This document shows, piece by piece, positions 23,948-32,389 of a stretch of DNA of 35,142 nt. The stretch spans positions 1-35,142 of the forward strand of contig JAPPGA010000008.1 of the NCBI GenBank assembly GCA_028821515.1, read 5' to 3'. Below the pieces are notes generated by a model that searched no databases, was not told the origin of the DNA, and worked only from the letters and a program-made list of their open reading frames with translations. The position numbers were made by a program, and so were the translations under genes. The DNA comes from Gammaproteobacteria bacterium. Its GTDB lineage: Bacteria > Pseudomonadota > Gammaproteobacteria > Pseudomonadales > Azotimanducaceae. The first letter of the stretch is position 1. Every line of letters begins with the position of its first letter.

Positions 23948-24796
23948 ATGCATCAACACAGCGACGAAGCCGGGGACGCACCGCACCCGACTCCCGTGGA
24001 TGGCGCCGGCGAACTGCAGGCGCTTCCGAACCTGTGGGAGACGGCGCGCGCCGAGGCTGAACTGAAGGTCAGCGAAGAACCCATCCTCGGCAGTTACTTC
24101 CACGCGACGATCCTCAATCACGCCTCTTTCGGCGCGGCACTCAGTTTCCGGCTGGCCAGCAGGCTCGACAATCCCATGTTGCCGACGATGCTCATCCGCC
24201 AGGTTATCGAGGAGGCGATCAGCGACGATCCCACGATTCTCGAAGCCGCCGAAATGGACGTGCTCGCGAGCTACTACCGAGACCCGGCATGCGACGACCT
24301 GACGACGCCGTTCCTGTTCCACAAGGGCTTCCACGCACTGCAGGCGTACCGCGTCGCCCACTGGCTCTGGCTCCATGACCGGCGAACCCTGGCGCAGTTC
24401 TTCCAGAGCCAGATCAGCGTCGGCCTCGGCGTGGACATTCATCCCGCGGCGCGTATCGGGCGAGGGCTCATGCTCGACCACGCCACGGGCATCGTGGTCG
24501 GCGAAACTGCCGTGATCGGGGACGACGTGTCGATACTGCATTCCGTGACGCTCGGCGGCACCGGGAAGGAAACCGGAGACCGGCACCCCAAGATTCGCCG
24601 CGGTGTCCTGCTCGCTGCCGGATGCAAGATCATCGGCAACATCGAGGTCGGCGAAGGGGCCAAGGTGGGCGCCGGCAGCGTCGTGCTGCACGACGTCCCG
24701 CCGCACGTCACGGTCGCCGGCGTTCCCGCCGTGATCGTCGGCAAACCCCGCGAGGAGTCGCCGGCCCTGGGCATGGATCAGCGGATAGAAGACTGA
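23948..24796 (+). CDS. cysE: serine O-acetyltransferase
   Basis: This enzyme acetylates L-serine to O-acetylserine, the first step of cysteine synthesis. The 282-residue product has the N-terminal helical SATase domain (LWETARAEAELKVSEEPILGSYFHATILNHASF, then HKGFHALQAYRVAHWLW). A left-handed beta-helix of hexapeptide repeats follows (VDIHPAARIGRGLMLDHATGIVVGE...), with the LGGTGKETGDRHPKI loop and a short C-terminal tail. Active-site histidines lie in the FHALQAYRVAH and DHATG segments. Length is close to E. coli CysE (273 residues). The ATG at 23948 has only a weak GGAC site. The stop overlaps the next start (TGATG), implying coupling. Confidence 0.95.
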   Translation: MHQHSDEAGDAPHPTPVDGAGELQALPNLWETARAEAELKVSEEPILGSYFHATILNHASFGAALSFRLASRLDNPMLPTMLIRQVIEEAISDDPTILEAAEMDVLASYYRDPACDDLTTPFLFHKGFHALQAYRVAHWLWLHDRRTLAQFFQSQISVGLGVDIHPAARIGRGLMLDHATGIVVGETAVIGDDVSILHSVTLGGTGKETGDRHPKIRRGVLLAAGCKIIGNIEVGEGAKVGAGSVVLHDVPPHVTVAGVPAVIVGKPREESPALGMDQRIED

Positions 24797-24999
24797 TGGC
24801 CGAACCCACGTGTCCGAAATGCAACGCCGCCGGCATCGAGCACTTCGCCTCGAAACGAAGCATCCAGCAAAGCCGTGGCGGAGATCCCTGGTACTTCGTG
24901 ATCTATTGCAACGAATGCGGCCACGTGTACGAGATCCTCGCCAAGCACGTGTTCATTCAGGGACAGACCCACAGGTTCAGCCTGGCGCCCTCCAGATGA
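24796..24999 (+). CDS. small zinc-ribbon protein
   Basis: The 67-residue product has two CxxC pairs, CPKC (residues 6-9) and CNEC, separated by about 30 residues. This is the classic zinc-ribbon arrangement, with a hydrophobic strand (WYFVIYC) before the second pair. It starts within the cysE stop codon, so it is probably translated from the same mRNA. No DNA-binding or catalytic domain accompanies the ribbon. The role is unknown; a small redox or regulatory partner in cysteine or metal metabolism would fit the location, but that is inference. Confidence 0.8.
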   Translation: MAEPTCPKCNAAGIEHFASKRSIQQSRGGDPWYFVIYCNECGHVYEILAKHVFIQGQTHRFSLAPSR

Positions 25000-25078
25000 C
25001 CGGACGTGATACAGTACGCTCGTTAAATGATGTTGTTGCATCCTGAAGATGCCGCAACAGTCGGATAGGAGGAATTCG

Positions 25079-25330
25079 ATGCACCCGCTATGCAAACTCT
25101 TGCCCGCAGCCGCATTGACCCTGTTCGCCTCTGCCACGGTGGCGGAGGCGGTCGTCGAGCCTCGGGTCCTTGACGTCGAGCAACTCCTTGAGGTCATCGA
25201 GGTGATCGACGTCACGGCGGAAAAAGAGATCGATGAGTCGGCCGGGGAGGCACTCGACCCGGAGGTTGCGGAAATTCTCGAGGAAGCGAGCCTCGAGGAC
25301 AGCGAAGCAGCCCCCGAACAGGAAGAGTAA
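25079..25330 (+). CDS. small acidic secreted protein, unknown
   Basis: The 83-residue product starts with a clear signal peptide (MHPLCKLLPAAALTLFASATVAEA). The mature part of about 60 residues is very acidic: roughly a third is Asp or Glu, with almost no basic residues. It contains a valine/isoleucine/glutamate segment (VEQLLEVIEVIDVTAEKEI) that could form an amphipathic helix. The start is fixed by AGGAGG eight nt upstream, one of the best ribosome-binding sites in the window, suggesting strong expression. I do not recognise a family. It stands alone, about 80 bp after the zinc-ribbon gene. Confidence 0.65.
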   Translation: MHPLCKLLPAAALTLFASATVAEAVVEPRVLDVEQLLEVIEVIDVTAEKEIDESAGEALDPEVAEILEEASLEDSEAAPEQEE

Positions 25331-25382
25331 ACCCTCCGCCCTACTCGGACGCCGGATCCTGTTCCGGCACGGTGCAGGTGCC

Positions 25383-25413
25383 CCACAATCGAGGCCTGCG
25401 GCCTCCCTTGTGG
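25383..25413. terminator. strong two-step hairpin between convergent genes
   Basis: Between the stop of the acidic secreted protein (25330) and the stop of the convergent gene (25440) the DNA can fold into a stem. An outer pair, CCACAA with TTGTGG, and an inner pair, GAGGCC with GGCCTC, are separated by a 2-nt internal loop and closed by TGC. There is no run of T on either side, so it is a possible bidirectional or factor-assisted terminator rather than a textbook intrinsic one. Confidence 0.5.
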
Positions 25414-25439
25414 CCCGGCCCCGCTCTTCGAACGTTGAA

Positions 25440-25961
25440 CTACCGCCGCCGATCGCTGGCGCTCTCCGGCGACGGCTGTTCCACGCAAGTACCGTACTCG
25501 ACGAAGAGCGAGGCCTCCGGCGTGTAGAAGGTCCAGCCACCGATGGCACTGCGGGTGAACCGCGCCCGCGCCGGATTGATCAGCAACATTTCCGACGGCG
25601 GATTGTTGACGCAGCTATAGCCCCGGTTTTCTCCGGTACCCCGCACCGGACGACACTCGAACTCCATCTCGTTGCCGTCCCCCGAACGCATCGTGACATA
25701 GAGCCGTGTCGAACCCGCGATCTCCCCGACCTCGTCCCGGACATTGTCCCCCTTCGCCCCGGGCAAGTGCCGCATCAGGAACACGTTCTCGCGCAGTTCG
25801 AATGTCTGCCTGGAGAACACGGCTGGCTGGTAGATCTCTTCAACGTCCCCCGGATACTGGTGCATCCCCACGGTCCGGTGTGCCTTGCAGGTTGCCGGCA
25901 GCCAGTCCACCGCTCCCGCGGACACCGCGTACAGGACGACCAGAGTGATGGGTAAACGCAT
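25440..25961 (-). CDS. secreted protein of unknown function
   Basis: The 173-residue product has a short signal peptide (MRLPITLVVLYAVSAGAVDWLPA). The mature domain carries three scattered cysteines (TCKAH, EFECRPV, YSCVNN) plus one near the C terminus (GTCVEQ), enough for two disulfides. Its later part, SAIGGWTFYTPEASLFVEYGTCVE, looks beta-rich. No catalytic motif is recognised. The start at 25961 lies inside the first codons of the divergent peptidase gene, so the two share a 14-bp overlap at their 5' ends. Both signal peptides need these starts, which supports the overlap being real. Confidence 0.65.
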   Translation of the reverse strand: MRLPITLVVLYAVSAGAVDWLPATCKAHRTVGMHQYPGDVEEIYQPAVFSRQTFELRENVFLMRHLPGAKGDNVRDEVGEIAGSTRLYVTMRSGDGNEMEFECRPVRGTGENRGYSCVNNPPSEMLLINPARARFTRSAIGGWTFYTPEASLFVEYGTCVEQPSPESASDRRR

Positions 25962-27414
25962 AACGGCAATAAGTCTAACCCTCGCGATGGCCGTTGCGGC
26001 AGAGGGCGATGTCCGACACGACGACTGGCACCGCGTCACCACCCCCGATTTCGAGATGCTGAGCGACCTGGCACCGCCGGACGCCCTCGCGCTCGCCGAC
26101 CGGCTGACGCGGTTCCGAATCGCGGCGCAGTCACTCCTCGGACAGCAGGAACTGTCGGGGCCGGCCCCGCGCATGATCGCTTTCCGCAGCGCCCGCGCGT
26201 TCCGGCAGGTGTTCGCGCTACGCAACATCAGCGGCGTGACCCTGTCCTCGATAAGCCGGTACACCCTCGCCTTCGGGCCTGACGGTCTGCGCGGATACGA
26301 CTCGGGCGCCCTGACCGCCTTCCACGAGTACTCCCACTACCTGATGCAGAACAACCGGCAGATGAACTACCCCGCATGGTGGGAGGAAGGCTATGCGAAC
26401 TTCCTTTCCACCATGTACGCGCAGGACGACGGCGTCGTGGTCGGTCATGTGCCACCGATCAGGCGACGGCAGATGGTGCGGTCCAGGCCCTCGCTTAAAG
26501 ACCTGTTCGACGACCGCATCGTATTCGACTGGAAGCGCCGCGATCTCGAGGGCGTCTACCTCAAGGCATGGCTCCTGGTGCACATGCTGCAACTCGGTCA
26601 CTTGTCGGGCCTGCCGCCCTTCCACGAGCGCGTTCCCGAAATGCTCGCGAAGATCGACGCGGGGGAGTCCACCCGGGTTGCCGTGGAGACATCCTTAAGT
26701 ATGGATCTCCCCGCCCTGGAGCGCACCCTCAACGCCTACATCCGGCGCATATCCCTGCCGACGCACACCCTCGTTGTCGATGTCGAGCACGAAACGCCCA
26801 TGGACGTCCAACCGCTGGCCGTCCCGGAAGTGCGGCACGCCCTCGCCAACGCCGCGGCCGCAGCGGGAAACCTCCGCCATGCTGCCCGGCTGTTCCAGGA
26901 GGTCCTTGACGACGATCCCGACGATATCGACGCGCTTGTGGGGCTCTCCAGTACCACGCAAGATCCTGACCACTCCCTCGAGGCTGCCGAGCGCGCGCTC
27001 GCGCTCGACGCCGAGCATCCGGGCGCGAACGTTCGCATGGCGGAACTCAACGTCACCCGGTGCAGCCAGGCGACCCGGGACGAGTGCCTCGCGGTATGGC
27101 GCGAAAGCGCCGAGTTCTATCGCCGCGCCGTACGAAACGATCCGGACAACGTCGATGCCGCATTCGGCCTTGGAGTCATTTACCTGCACGTCGGGCAGCC
27201 TGGCGATGCCATGGGCTACTTGCGCGTCGCACACGGCCGCGCGCCGTGGGTGCCGCGCATCAACCTGTTCCTCGGCGAAGCCTATCGATTGACCGGGGAT
27301 GTCGAGCGTGCACGCGCCCATCTCACCAAGGCGATGCACTGGCACCGCGACCTCCGCTGGCGAGAGCGCGCGGCGCTGGCCCTATCGATGATCGAATCGG
27401 GAAACGGCAACTGA
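25948..27414 (+). CDS. secreted gluzincin metallopeptidase with TPRs (DUF1570/peptidase MA-like)
   Basis: The 488-residue product starts with a signal peptide (MGKRITAISLTLAMAVAAEG). A metallopeptidase domain follows with H126-E127-Y-S-H130 as the HExxH zinc motif and E147 in WWEEGYANFL as the probable third ligand. This is the gluzincin pattern seen in DUF1570 and peptidase MA-like proteins. The second half (about 290-480) is a TPR-like solenoid (ALANAAAAAGNLRHAARLFQEVLDDDPDDIDALVGL, AAFGLGVIYLHVGQPGDAMGYLRVA). It likely works in the periplasm, with TPRs binding a partner or substrate. The ATG at 25948 overlaps the start region of the divergent gene. Confidence 0.83.
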   Translation: MGKRITAISLTLAMAVAAEGDVRHDDWHRVTTPDFEMLSDLAPPDALALADRLTRFRIAAQSLLGQQELSGPAPRMIAFRSARAFRQVFALRNISGVTLSSISRYTLAFGPDGLRGYDSGALTAFHEYSHYLMQNNRQMNYPAWWEEGYANFLSTMYAQDDGVVVGHVPPIRRRQMVRSRPSLKDLFDDRIVFDWKRRDLEGVYLKAWLLVHMLQLGHLSGLPPFHERVPEMLAKIDAGESTRVAVETSLSMDLPALERTLNAYIRRISLPTHTLVVDVEHETPMDVQPLAVPEVRHALANAAAAAGNLRHAARLFQEVLDDDPDDIDALVGLSSTTQDPDHSLEAAERALALDAEHPGANVRMAELNVTRCSQATRDECLAVWRESAEFYRRAVRNDPDNVDAAFGLGVIYLHVGQPGDAMGYLRVAHGRAPWVPRINLFLGEAYRLTGDVERARAHLTKAMHWHRDLRWRERAALALSMIESGNGN

Positions 27415-27507
27415 CGCCGGTTTCGTGCGCACGATGCGCCGTTATTCGTACAAGAGTCGTCTCGGGCCCATTGACTCACGACCGGACGCGGCCCGGCGTT
27501 CGCCCGA

Positions 27508-28365
27508 TCACGGCGGATCGAGAATCCGCTCCACGCTGTTCGCCTTGATCCATCCAGGGGTGCCATCGGCAAGGGCGATACGGAACCAGCCGTCCCGGGT
27601 CTCAAGGACCGTAACCTCCGCGCCCGACGGCAGGGGATGCGCAAACGCGAGCCGCGCACCCGTGCTGTCCGCGGCACGCAACGGCGCGCCGTCGACCACG
27701 ACCACGCCCTCGGGAAGCGCGCGGTCGGAGAACACCGCCGACCCGGCTGCCAAAGCCCACGCGGCCATGGGCACAATCGCGAGACGGCGGAGCACGCGCA
27801 TGCGGCGCAACGGCCACGGCGCCAGCATCAGCACGGCGAGCGCGAACGCGCCACCGGCAATCCAGTAACGCTGCGAGATGGAGAACAGATCGCGCCAGAA
27901 CAGCAGCGAGTCGAGCGCGCCGGCCGCTGCGGGACGGGGAAGCCAGGGCGGCGCGCGGTCGCGCAGCCAGGCTAGGTTCCTGGCCGCCCGCTCGTGGCCC
28001 GGGTGCAACGCCAGCGCACGCCGGAACGCAAGTGCCGCGCGGCCGGCATCGCCGGCGCCAAGCGCGGCATTGCCCCAGTCGCTAAGGAGTTCCGGCGTGG
28101 GCCGCAGCGCCGCGGCCTGGCGCAGGGCACGTTCGGCCTCGGCGAACTGGCGGGCACGGCGGACGGGATCCTGGTCTTCCAGCGCCTGCACATAGAGCCG
28201 CCGCCCGTGTTCAAGCCGATCCGGCAGCACCGGCCCGCCGTTCCGGGAAGAATCTTCGAGATCGGGCGATCCTTGCTGTTCGCCGGATGCCCAGGCCGAC
28301 AGGGCGGCGAGGACGACGCAAATCGAACAGGCCGCGACACCATGCGGGGAGACCAGCCCGATCAT
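27508..28365 (-). CDS. batE: BatE-like TPR and SH3-domain membrane protein
   Basis: The 285-residue product is the last gene of the Bat operon. It has a signal sequence (VSPHGVAACSICVVLAALSAWAS), then TPR units at about 55-130 (RRARQFAEAERALRQAAALRPTPELLSDWGNAALGAGD...). Two transmembrane helices follow (YWIAGGAFALAVLMLA and LAIVPMAAWALAAGSAVF), then a C-terminal bacterial SH3 domain (VVVDGAPLRAADSTGARL...GWFRIALADGTPGWIKANSVERI). This order matches BatE proteins of aerotolerance operons. The SH3 part probably faces the periplasm. The ATG overlaps the BatD stop (ATGA). The exact biochemical role of BatE is not established. Confidence 0.83.
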   Translation of the reverse strand: MIGLVSPHGVAACSICVVLAALSAWASGEQQGSPDLEDSSRNGGPVLPDRLEHGRRLYVQALEDQDPVRRARQFAEAERALRQAAALRPTPELLSDWGNAALGAGDAGRAALAFRRALALHPGHERAARNLAWLRDRAPPWLPRPAAAGALDSLLFWRDLFSISQRYWIAGGAFALAVLMLAPWPLRRMRVLRRLAIVPMAAWALAAGSAVFSDRALPEGVVVVDGAPLRAADSTGARLAFAHPLPSGAEVTVLETRDGWFRIALADGTPGWIKANSVERILDPP

Positions 28366-30122
28366 CCCGATCCCCGTCGTGCCCAATCGTGCGCGAGCGA
28401 CCTGATCGCCACCGCCAAGTCCCCATCGAGCGGTTCGCCCGCCGACGCGGGATCGAACGCCGAGGTCTCGCACCTTTCCAGCGCGCCGGCGGCGAGCGCG
28501 TTCTCGTGCCCCGTAAGGCGCGCCAGCGCGCGCATGGCGTTGAGTACCTGGGGCGCCGTCTCGCGCGCCGAACCGCCGGACTCGAGGACACGTTCCACCT
28601 CCCGCCGGGCGCGCGCGATTTCGCGCCTTCGGCCGCGCCCGGCCGCCGTGTGCGTCTGCCACACGCGCAGCCCAACGATGACCAGCGGAAGCAGGTACAA
28701 CAGCGCCATCGGCAACGCGCGAACCGTCGAGCCCCACGGCAGGGCCAATGTCCGGTTCGTCGCGCTCAGGGACATGTCGGCACCCATGAGCGCCGCGGAG
28801 TTCGCCGCGGGCCGGGCCGGGTCCGTGGCCGGGACGGCCGGCGCCGGGGCGGCAGCGGTCACGTCAGCGGCCCCCACCACGTTGCCACCAGCCACGGAAA
28901 GCGCGACCGGACGACTTGTCACCGTGACGTACTCGCCTCTCGTCGGGTCGAAATAGGGAAATTCGATGGGCGGAATCTCGCGCACTTCCACACTCAGAAC
29001 CCGCGCCGTGACGCCAAAGGTCTTGGTGTGGGCCCGAGGGTCGACGCTGCCGACGGCAGCATCGGCTGGAATCGAGAACAGCGCCGGCGGCAAACCACCC
29101 TCCCCCACGAGCGGCGGCAGGCTCAGTCCTTCCAGTTCCCCGTCGCCCCGAATCCGTATCGTCAGTTCGATGGGGTCTCCCGCGCTGACCACGGTCCGGC
29201 TGGCCTGCACTTCGATGGAGAAACCCGCTCCGACCGCATTGACAAAGTTCGGGGGACGTCCGCTCTCCGGCAGCGGGCGTACGACGAGCTGTTGCCTCTG
29301 CCCCAACGCCTGGAACAAGGCGCCGCGATTGCGCCCGAAAGTCGAAAAGTCGAAAAGGCTCCGACGCCCGGGCGACTCCAGGCGCGCCACCACGCGTACC
29401 GGATCCAAGTCGAACGACTGCGCGCGCGTCACCGTGGCGCGGAATGGAAATCGGATGCGCGTGTAGTCGATCCCGTTCTCCCGCACCCGATCCTGGTGCA
29501 TGGACAGGTCGACGGCACCGGCTCCGGCGCGAAACGACCGCATCCGTCCGCTTTCTTCCGTGCCTTCGATGCGGACCGCATCCAGGTCGAACAGGGGAAC
29601 GACCAGTTCGTAGCTCTCGACATCCCGCGCCAACAGCCACTCGACAGCCCCGTCGAAGGTCTCGCCGACCCATACCGCCCGGTCCGGCAAACGCATGCGC
29701 ACGATCATGTCCGCGGTCTGCTCGAGATCGCCGACATCGAACGCGCCCGCGCGGCTGGCGACGGACTTCGCCCCCTGGGAAAGCGCCAGCGCGGGCACCG
29801 TGTAGCGGCCCGCGGACGGCGCCGTCACCTGCCACCGGTAGACGAACGTCACCTCTCGCCACTCCGAACGGCGGCCGTTCACGATCTGGATCTGTTGCGA
29901 GACGCTGGGCGTCATCCCGATATAGGTCACGCGGCAGCCATCGATGGCGAGGGCCGGCGCATCCGGCGGCGGCTCCTCCTCGAATCCCTTGGCCGACAGT
30001 ACGAGGTTGAACGGCATGCCCGCGTAGATTTCCCGAGACTCGACGCTTAGCTCAACGGTCTGGGCCCCGGTGGAAACGGCAACGAACACCAGGGCCATCC
30101 GTACGATGCCATGCCCCCTCAC
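28362..30122 (-). CDS. batD: BatD family protein (oxygen tolerance)
   Basis: The 586-residue product has a signal peptide (VRMALVFVAVSTGAQT) and then several beta-sandwich domains facing the periplasm, including IYAGMPFNLVLSAKG, AVWVGETFDGAVEWLL and ASRTVVSAGDPIELTIRIRGDG. One transmembrane helix (LPMALLYLLPLVIVGLRVW) leads to a basic helical cytoplasmic tail. This layout matches the BatD/oxygen-tolerance family. BatD proteins are thought to scaffold membrane complexes with the VWA proteins BatA and BatB. The GTG at 30122 overlaps the upstream stop (GTGA); an ATG at 30098 is an alternative. The stop overlaps batE by 4 nt. Confidence 0.88.
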   Translation of the reverse strand: MRGHGIVRMALVFVAVSTGAQTVELSVESREIYAGMPFNLVLSAKGFEEEPPPDAPALAIDGCRVTYIGMTPSVSQQIQIVNGRRSEWREVTFVYRWQVTAPSAGRYTVPALALSQGAKSVASRAGAFDVGDLEQTADMIVRMRLPDRAVWVGETFDGAVEWLLARDVESYELVVPLFDLDAVRIEGTEESGRMRSFRAGAGAVDLSMHQDRVRENGIDYTRIRFPFRATVTRAQSFDLDPVRVVARLESPGRRSLFDFSTFGRNRGALFQALGQRQQLVVRPLPESGRPPNFVNAVGAGFSIEVQASRTVVSAGDPIELTIRIRGDGELEGLSLPPLVGEGGLPPALFSIPADAAVGSVDPRAHTKTFGVTARVLSVEVREIPPIEFPYFDPTRGEYVTVTSRPVALSVAGGNVVGAADVTAAAPAPAVPATDPARPAANSAALMGADMSLSATNRTLALPWGSTVRALPMALLYLLPLVIVGLRVWQTHTAAGRGRRREIARARREVERVLESGGSARETAPQVLNAMRALARLTGHENALAAGALERCETSAFDPASAGEPLDGDLAVAIRSLAHDWARRGSG

Positions 30123-32389
30123 CAGTCTTTCTCCACCGGCTCCGCCTGCTGCTGCTCCCGCTGTCGCCGCCGCTGCCGTTCGGCTTCCCGATCCCGCACG
30201 GCCTGCAGCCTCTGCAACGCCTGCTGGCGCGACATCTGCTCCTCCGGCTCCGCAGCGGCGCTCGCTTCCTGTTGCGGCTGCTCCCCGCCGGATTCACCGT
30301 CCTCTTCAGATGGCGGGCGCAACAGACGAATCGCGCTCTCGATGTGACCGAGGGCAGCGACCTGGTCGTCCAAAGCCGGCTCCAGGTATGGCGACATGTT
30401 CCCCGCATTCTCGGCCGCGGAGGCGACCGTTGCGGAAGCGCTCCGCATTCGGGCGGTGCCCGCGCGCAGCTCCCGGGTCGCCTCCGCCATGTTCTCCGCG
30501 GCCTCGGCATCCTCGCCGGCACGCGCGGCGTCCGTCTGCGCCGCCAGCGCTTCGCCGAGAGCAGCACCCTTGTGCGCATGGGCTTCCTGGCGTTCGGCCA
30601 CGAAACCGAGCGGCTCACTGTCCGGTTCGACCTGCACGGTGGCAGTCTGGTCGTGCGTATCCGTTTGTTCGGCCAACAGTTCCTCGAGATGCTCGACAAT
30701 GCTGAAGAACAGGCGCCGCAATGCTTCGAGGCGTTCAAGCGCCAGTCGCGCCGGCCCGCCGGCCTCCCCGCCAGACGCCAACGCCCCAGACACCGCATCC
30801 AGCGCTTCGAGCGTCTCCATGCGCAGCGTTTCGGCAAGTTCCAGCCGTTCCTCGGCCGCCCCATCATCGCCTTCCTGCGACGTTTCCGCGAGCGTATCCC
30901 GCAACATCGCCTCCATCCGTCCGAGGCGTTCGCGGTTGTCGTCCACCACCGCACGCACCATGCGCTTGCCGAGGTTGGCGGGAACTTCCGCGGCATCGGC
31001 CTCGAGCACCGCCACGGCGCGCGCCTGATCCGCGTAAGCGATCTCTATCAGTTCGCGCAACCCGGCAAAACGCTCGATCGCCCGGGACAGCGCGGCCACG
31101 GCGCGCGAACCTTCCCGCGCCGCATCGGATACCGCCCCGCCACCGAACGCCGAAAGGGCGGAACGCATGGCATCAAGGGCCTCTTCCACGTGGAGCAGCG
31201 CTTCCGAGACAGCCTGACGCGCTCGCTCGGCGTCCGGCGCAGTTTGCGGATCGGGCGAGGGCTCGCTGCCCGGTGCCGACGCAATGGTCGCCTCAAGGCG
31301 GCGCAACATTTCACCGGTGCGCGCGGCCGCGTCCTCCTGCCGGTTCGTGAGATGTCCGACGGTAAGCCAGGGCGGCGGGCTATCGTCGGCCGAGACGCCC
31401 GCCAGCACGCCGGCGTGCGCGACCAGGGATGTTTCGTCGCTCGCTATCGCCTTCAGCACGGTGACAGGGTCCGCCAACTGCTCCCGCGCTCGCTTGAGTT
31501 CGGCGAGGGCCGTATCGGCGCGGCGATGGCCGCGCTCGCCCTCCAGGCGGCGCAACCGCCTGCGCGTATCGCTCATCGACTGCCTCGCGCGCTCCAGGTA
31601 GTGGTCCATGTGGCCAAGCTGGTAGGTCCGCGCACGGTCGCCGGGGGTGAGGGTGTCCTCTCCCTGACCTTCGAGGTGGGCGCGTTCCTCGGCAGCGAGG
31701 TCGACGATATCGGCGCTCTGCGCGAGCAACGCGCGTTCCGACGCGGCGAGCGATTCGAAGCGGTGCCGGAACTCGGCGCCTGCGTTCGACTCCACGTCCG
31801 CCAATAGCCCCCGCAACTGGTCGCGCAGGCCGCGCTGATCGTCGATGATCCGGTCGAGCCGGGCCTCGAGGTGCCCGTCCCGGTTGAGCTGGTCCGCCAA
31901 CTGCTGGATACGGCGCAGGACGATCTCCAGGTTCACCCGTGCGTCCTCGTCCTCTTCCGGGGCTAGGCGCGCCGCATCGCTGAACCATGCGGCACTGGAA
32001 CGCAACGTCTCGATGGTCTCTTCCAGCGCTTGTTCGTCCATGCCGTCGGCCTGTGCGGCCAGGGCGAGCCCCAGGTTGAAAGCCGACCGGTAGCGCAGTA
32101 CCGGATCCCCCCGGGCGTTGTCCCGCGCGGCGAGGAAGGCTTCCGCCGCGCCGGCAAAATCGCCGTTTTCCAGGTCTTCGAGCCCCAGGTTGTAGCGTGC
32201 GCGTGCGCTCGGCGCATCCTCGGATGCGGCGGGTTCCGATGCCGGCGTTTTCTCCATCGGGGGAGGCGCTTCAGAATCGGCATTTCCCGCCGGGACCTCA
32301 GCAGGGTTCCCGGATGGGTCCGCCGCCGCCAGGAGAGCCACGACGACGGCGCCGAGACCGAACCGGGACATCGCATCCAGGCGCGTCAC
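30119..32389 (-). CDS. large TPR and coiled-coil protein in the BatC position
   Basis: The 756-residue product begins with a hydrophobic export or anchor segment (FGLGAVVVALLAAADPS). A low-complexity Pro/Ala/Glu stretch and TPR-like helices (ARARYNLGLEDLENGDFAGAAEAFLAARD, YRSAFNLGLALAAQA) follow. About 600 residues of charged helix and probable coiled coil come next, rich in Ala, Glu, Arg and Leu, ending in a Gln/Arg-rich tail (RQREQQQAEPVEKDW). The BatC protein of classical operons is a short TPR protein, so this one is far larger. The open frame extends further upstream, but that portion lies across batB and batA in another frame. The GTG at 32389 overlaps the batB stop and is the likely start. 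The function of the long helical part is unknown. Confidence 0.78.
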   Translation of the reverse strand: MTRLDAMSRFGLGAVVVALLAAADPSGNPAEVPAGNADSEAPPPMEKTPASEPAASEDAPSARARYNLGLEDLENGDFAGAAEAFLAARDNARGDPVLRYRSAFNLGLALAAQADGMDEQALEETIETLRSSAAWFSDAARLAPEEDEDARVNLEIVLRRIQQLADQLNRDGHLEARLDRIIDDQRGLRDQLRGLLADVESNAGAEFRHRFESLAASERALLAQSADIVDLAAEERAHLEGQGEDTLTPGDRARTYQLGHMDHYLERARQSMSDTRRRLRRLEGERGHRRADTALAELKRAREQLADPVTVLKAIASDETSLVAHAGVLAGVSADDSPPPWLTVGHLTNRQEDAAARTGEMLRRLEATIASAPGSEPSPDPQTAPDAERARQAVSEALLHVEEALDAMRSALSAFGGGAVSDAAREGSRAVAALSRAIERFAGLRELIEIAYADQARAVAVLEADAAEVPANLGKRMVRAVVDDNRERLGRMEAMLRDTLAETSQEGDDGAAEERLELAETLRMETLEALDAVSGALASGGEAGGPARLALERLEALRRLFFSIVEHLEELLAEQTDTHDQTATVQVEPDSEPLGFVAERQEAHAHKGAALGEALAAQTDAARAGEDAEAAENMAEATRELRAGTARMRSASATVASAAENAGNMSPYLEPALDDQVAALGHIESAIRLLRPPSEEDGESGGEQPQQEASAAAEPEEQMSRQQALQRLQAVRDREAERQRRRQREQQQAEPVEKDW

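Noticed and set aside
30272-31807. Plus-strand open frame of 511 codons opposite the coiled-coil gene
   Set aside because: It is antisense to a gene fixed by 4-nt overlaps with both neighbours; no domain in the translation.
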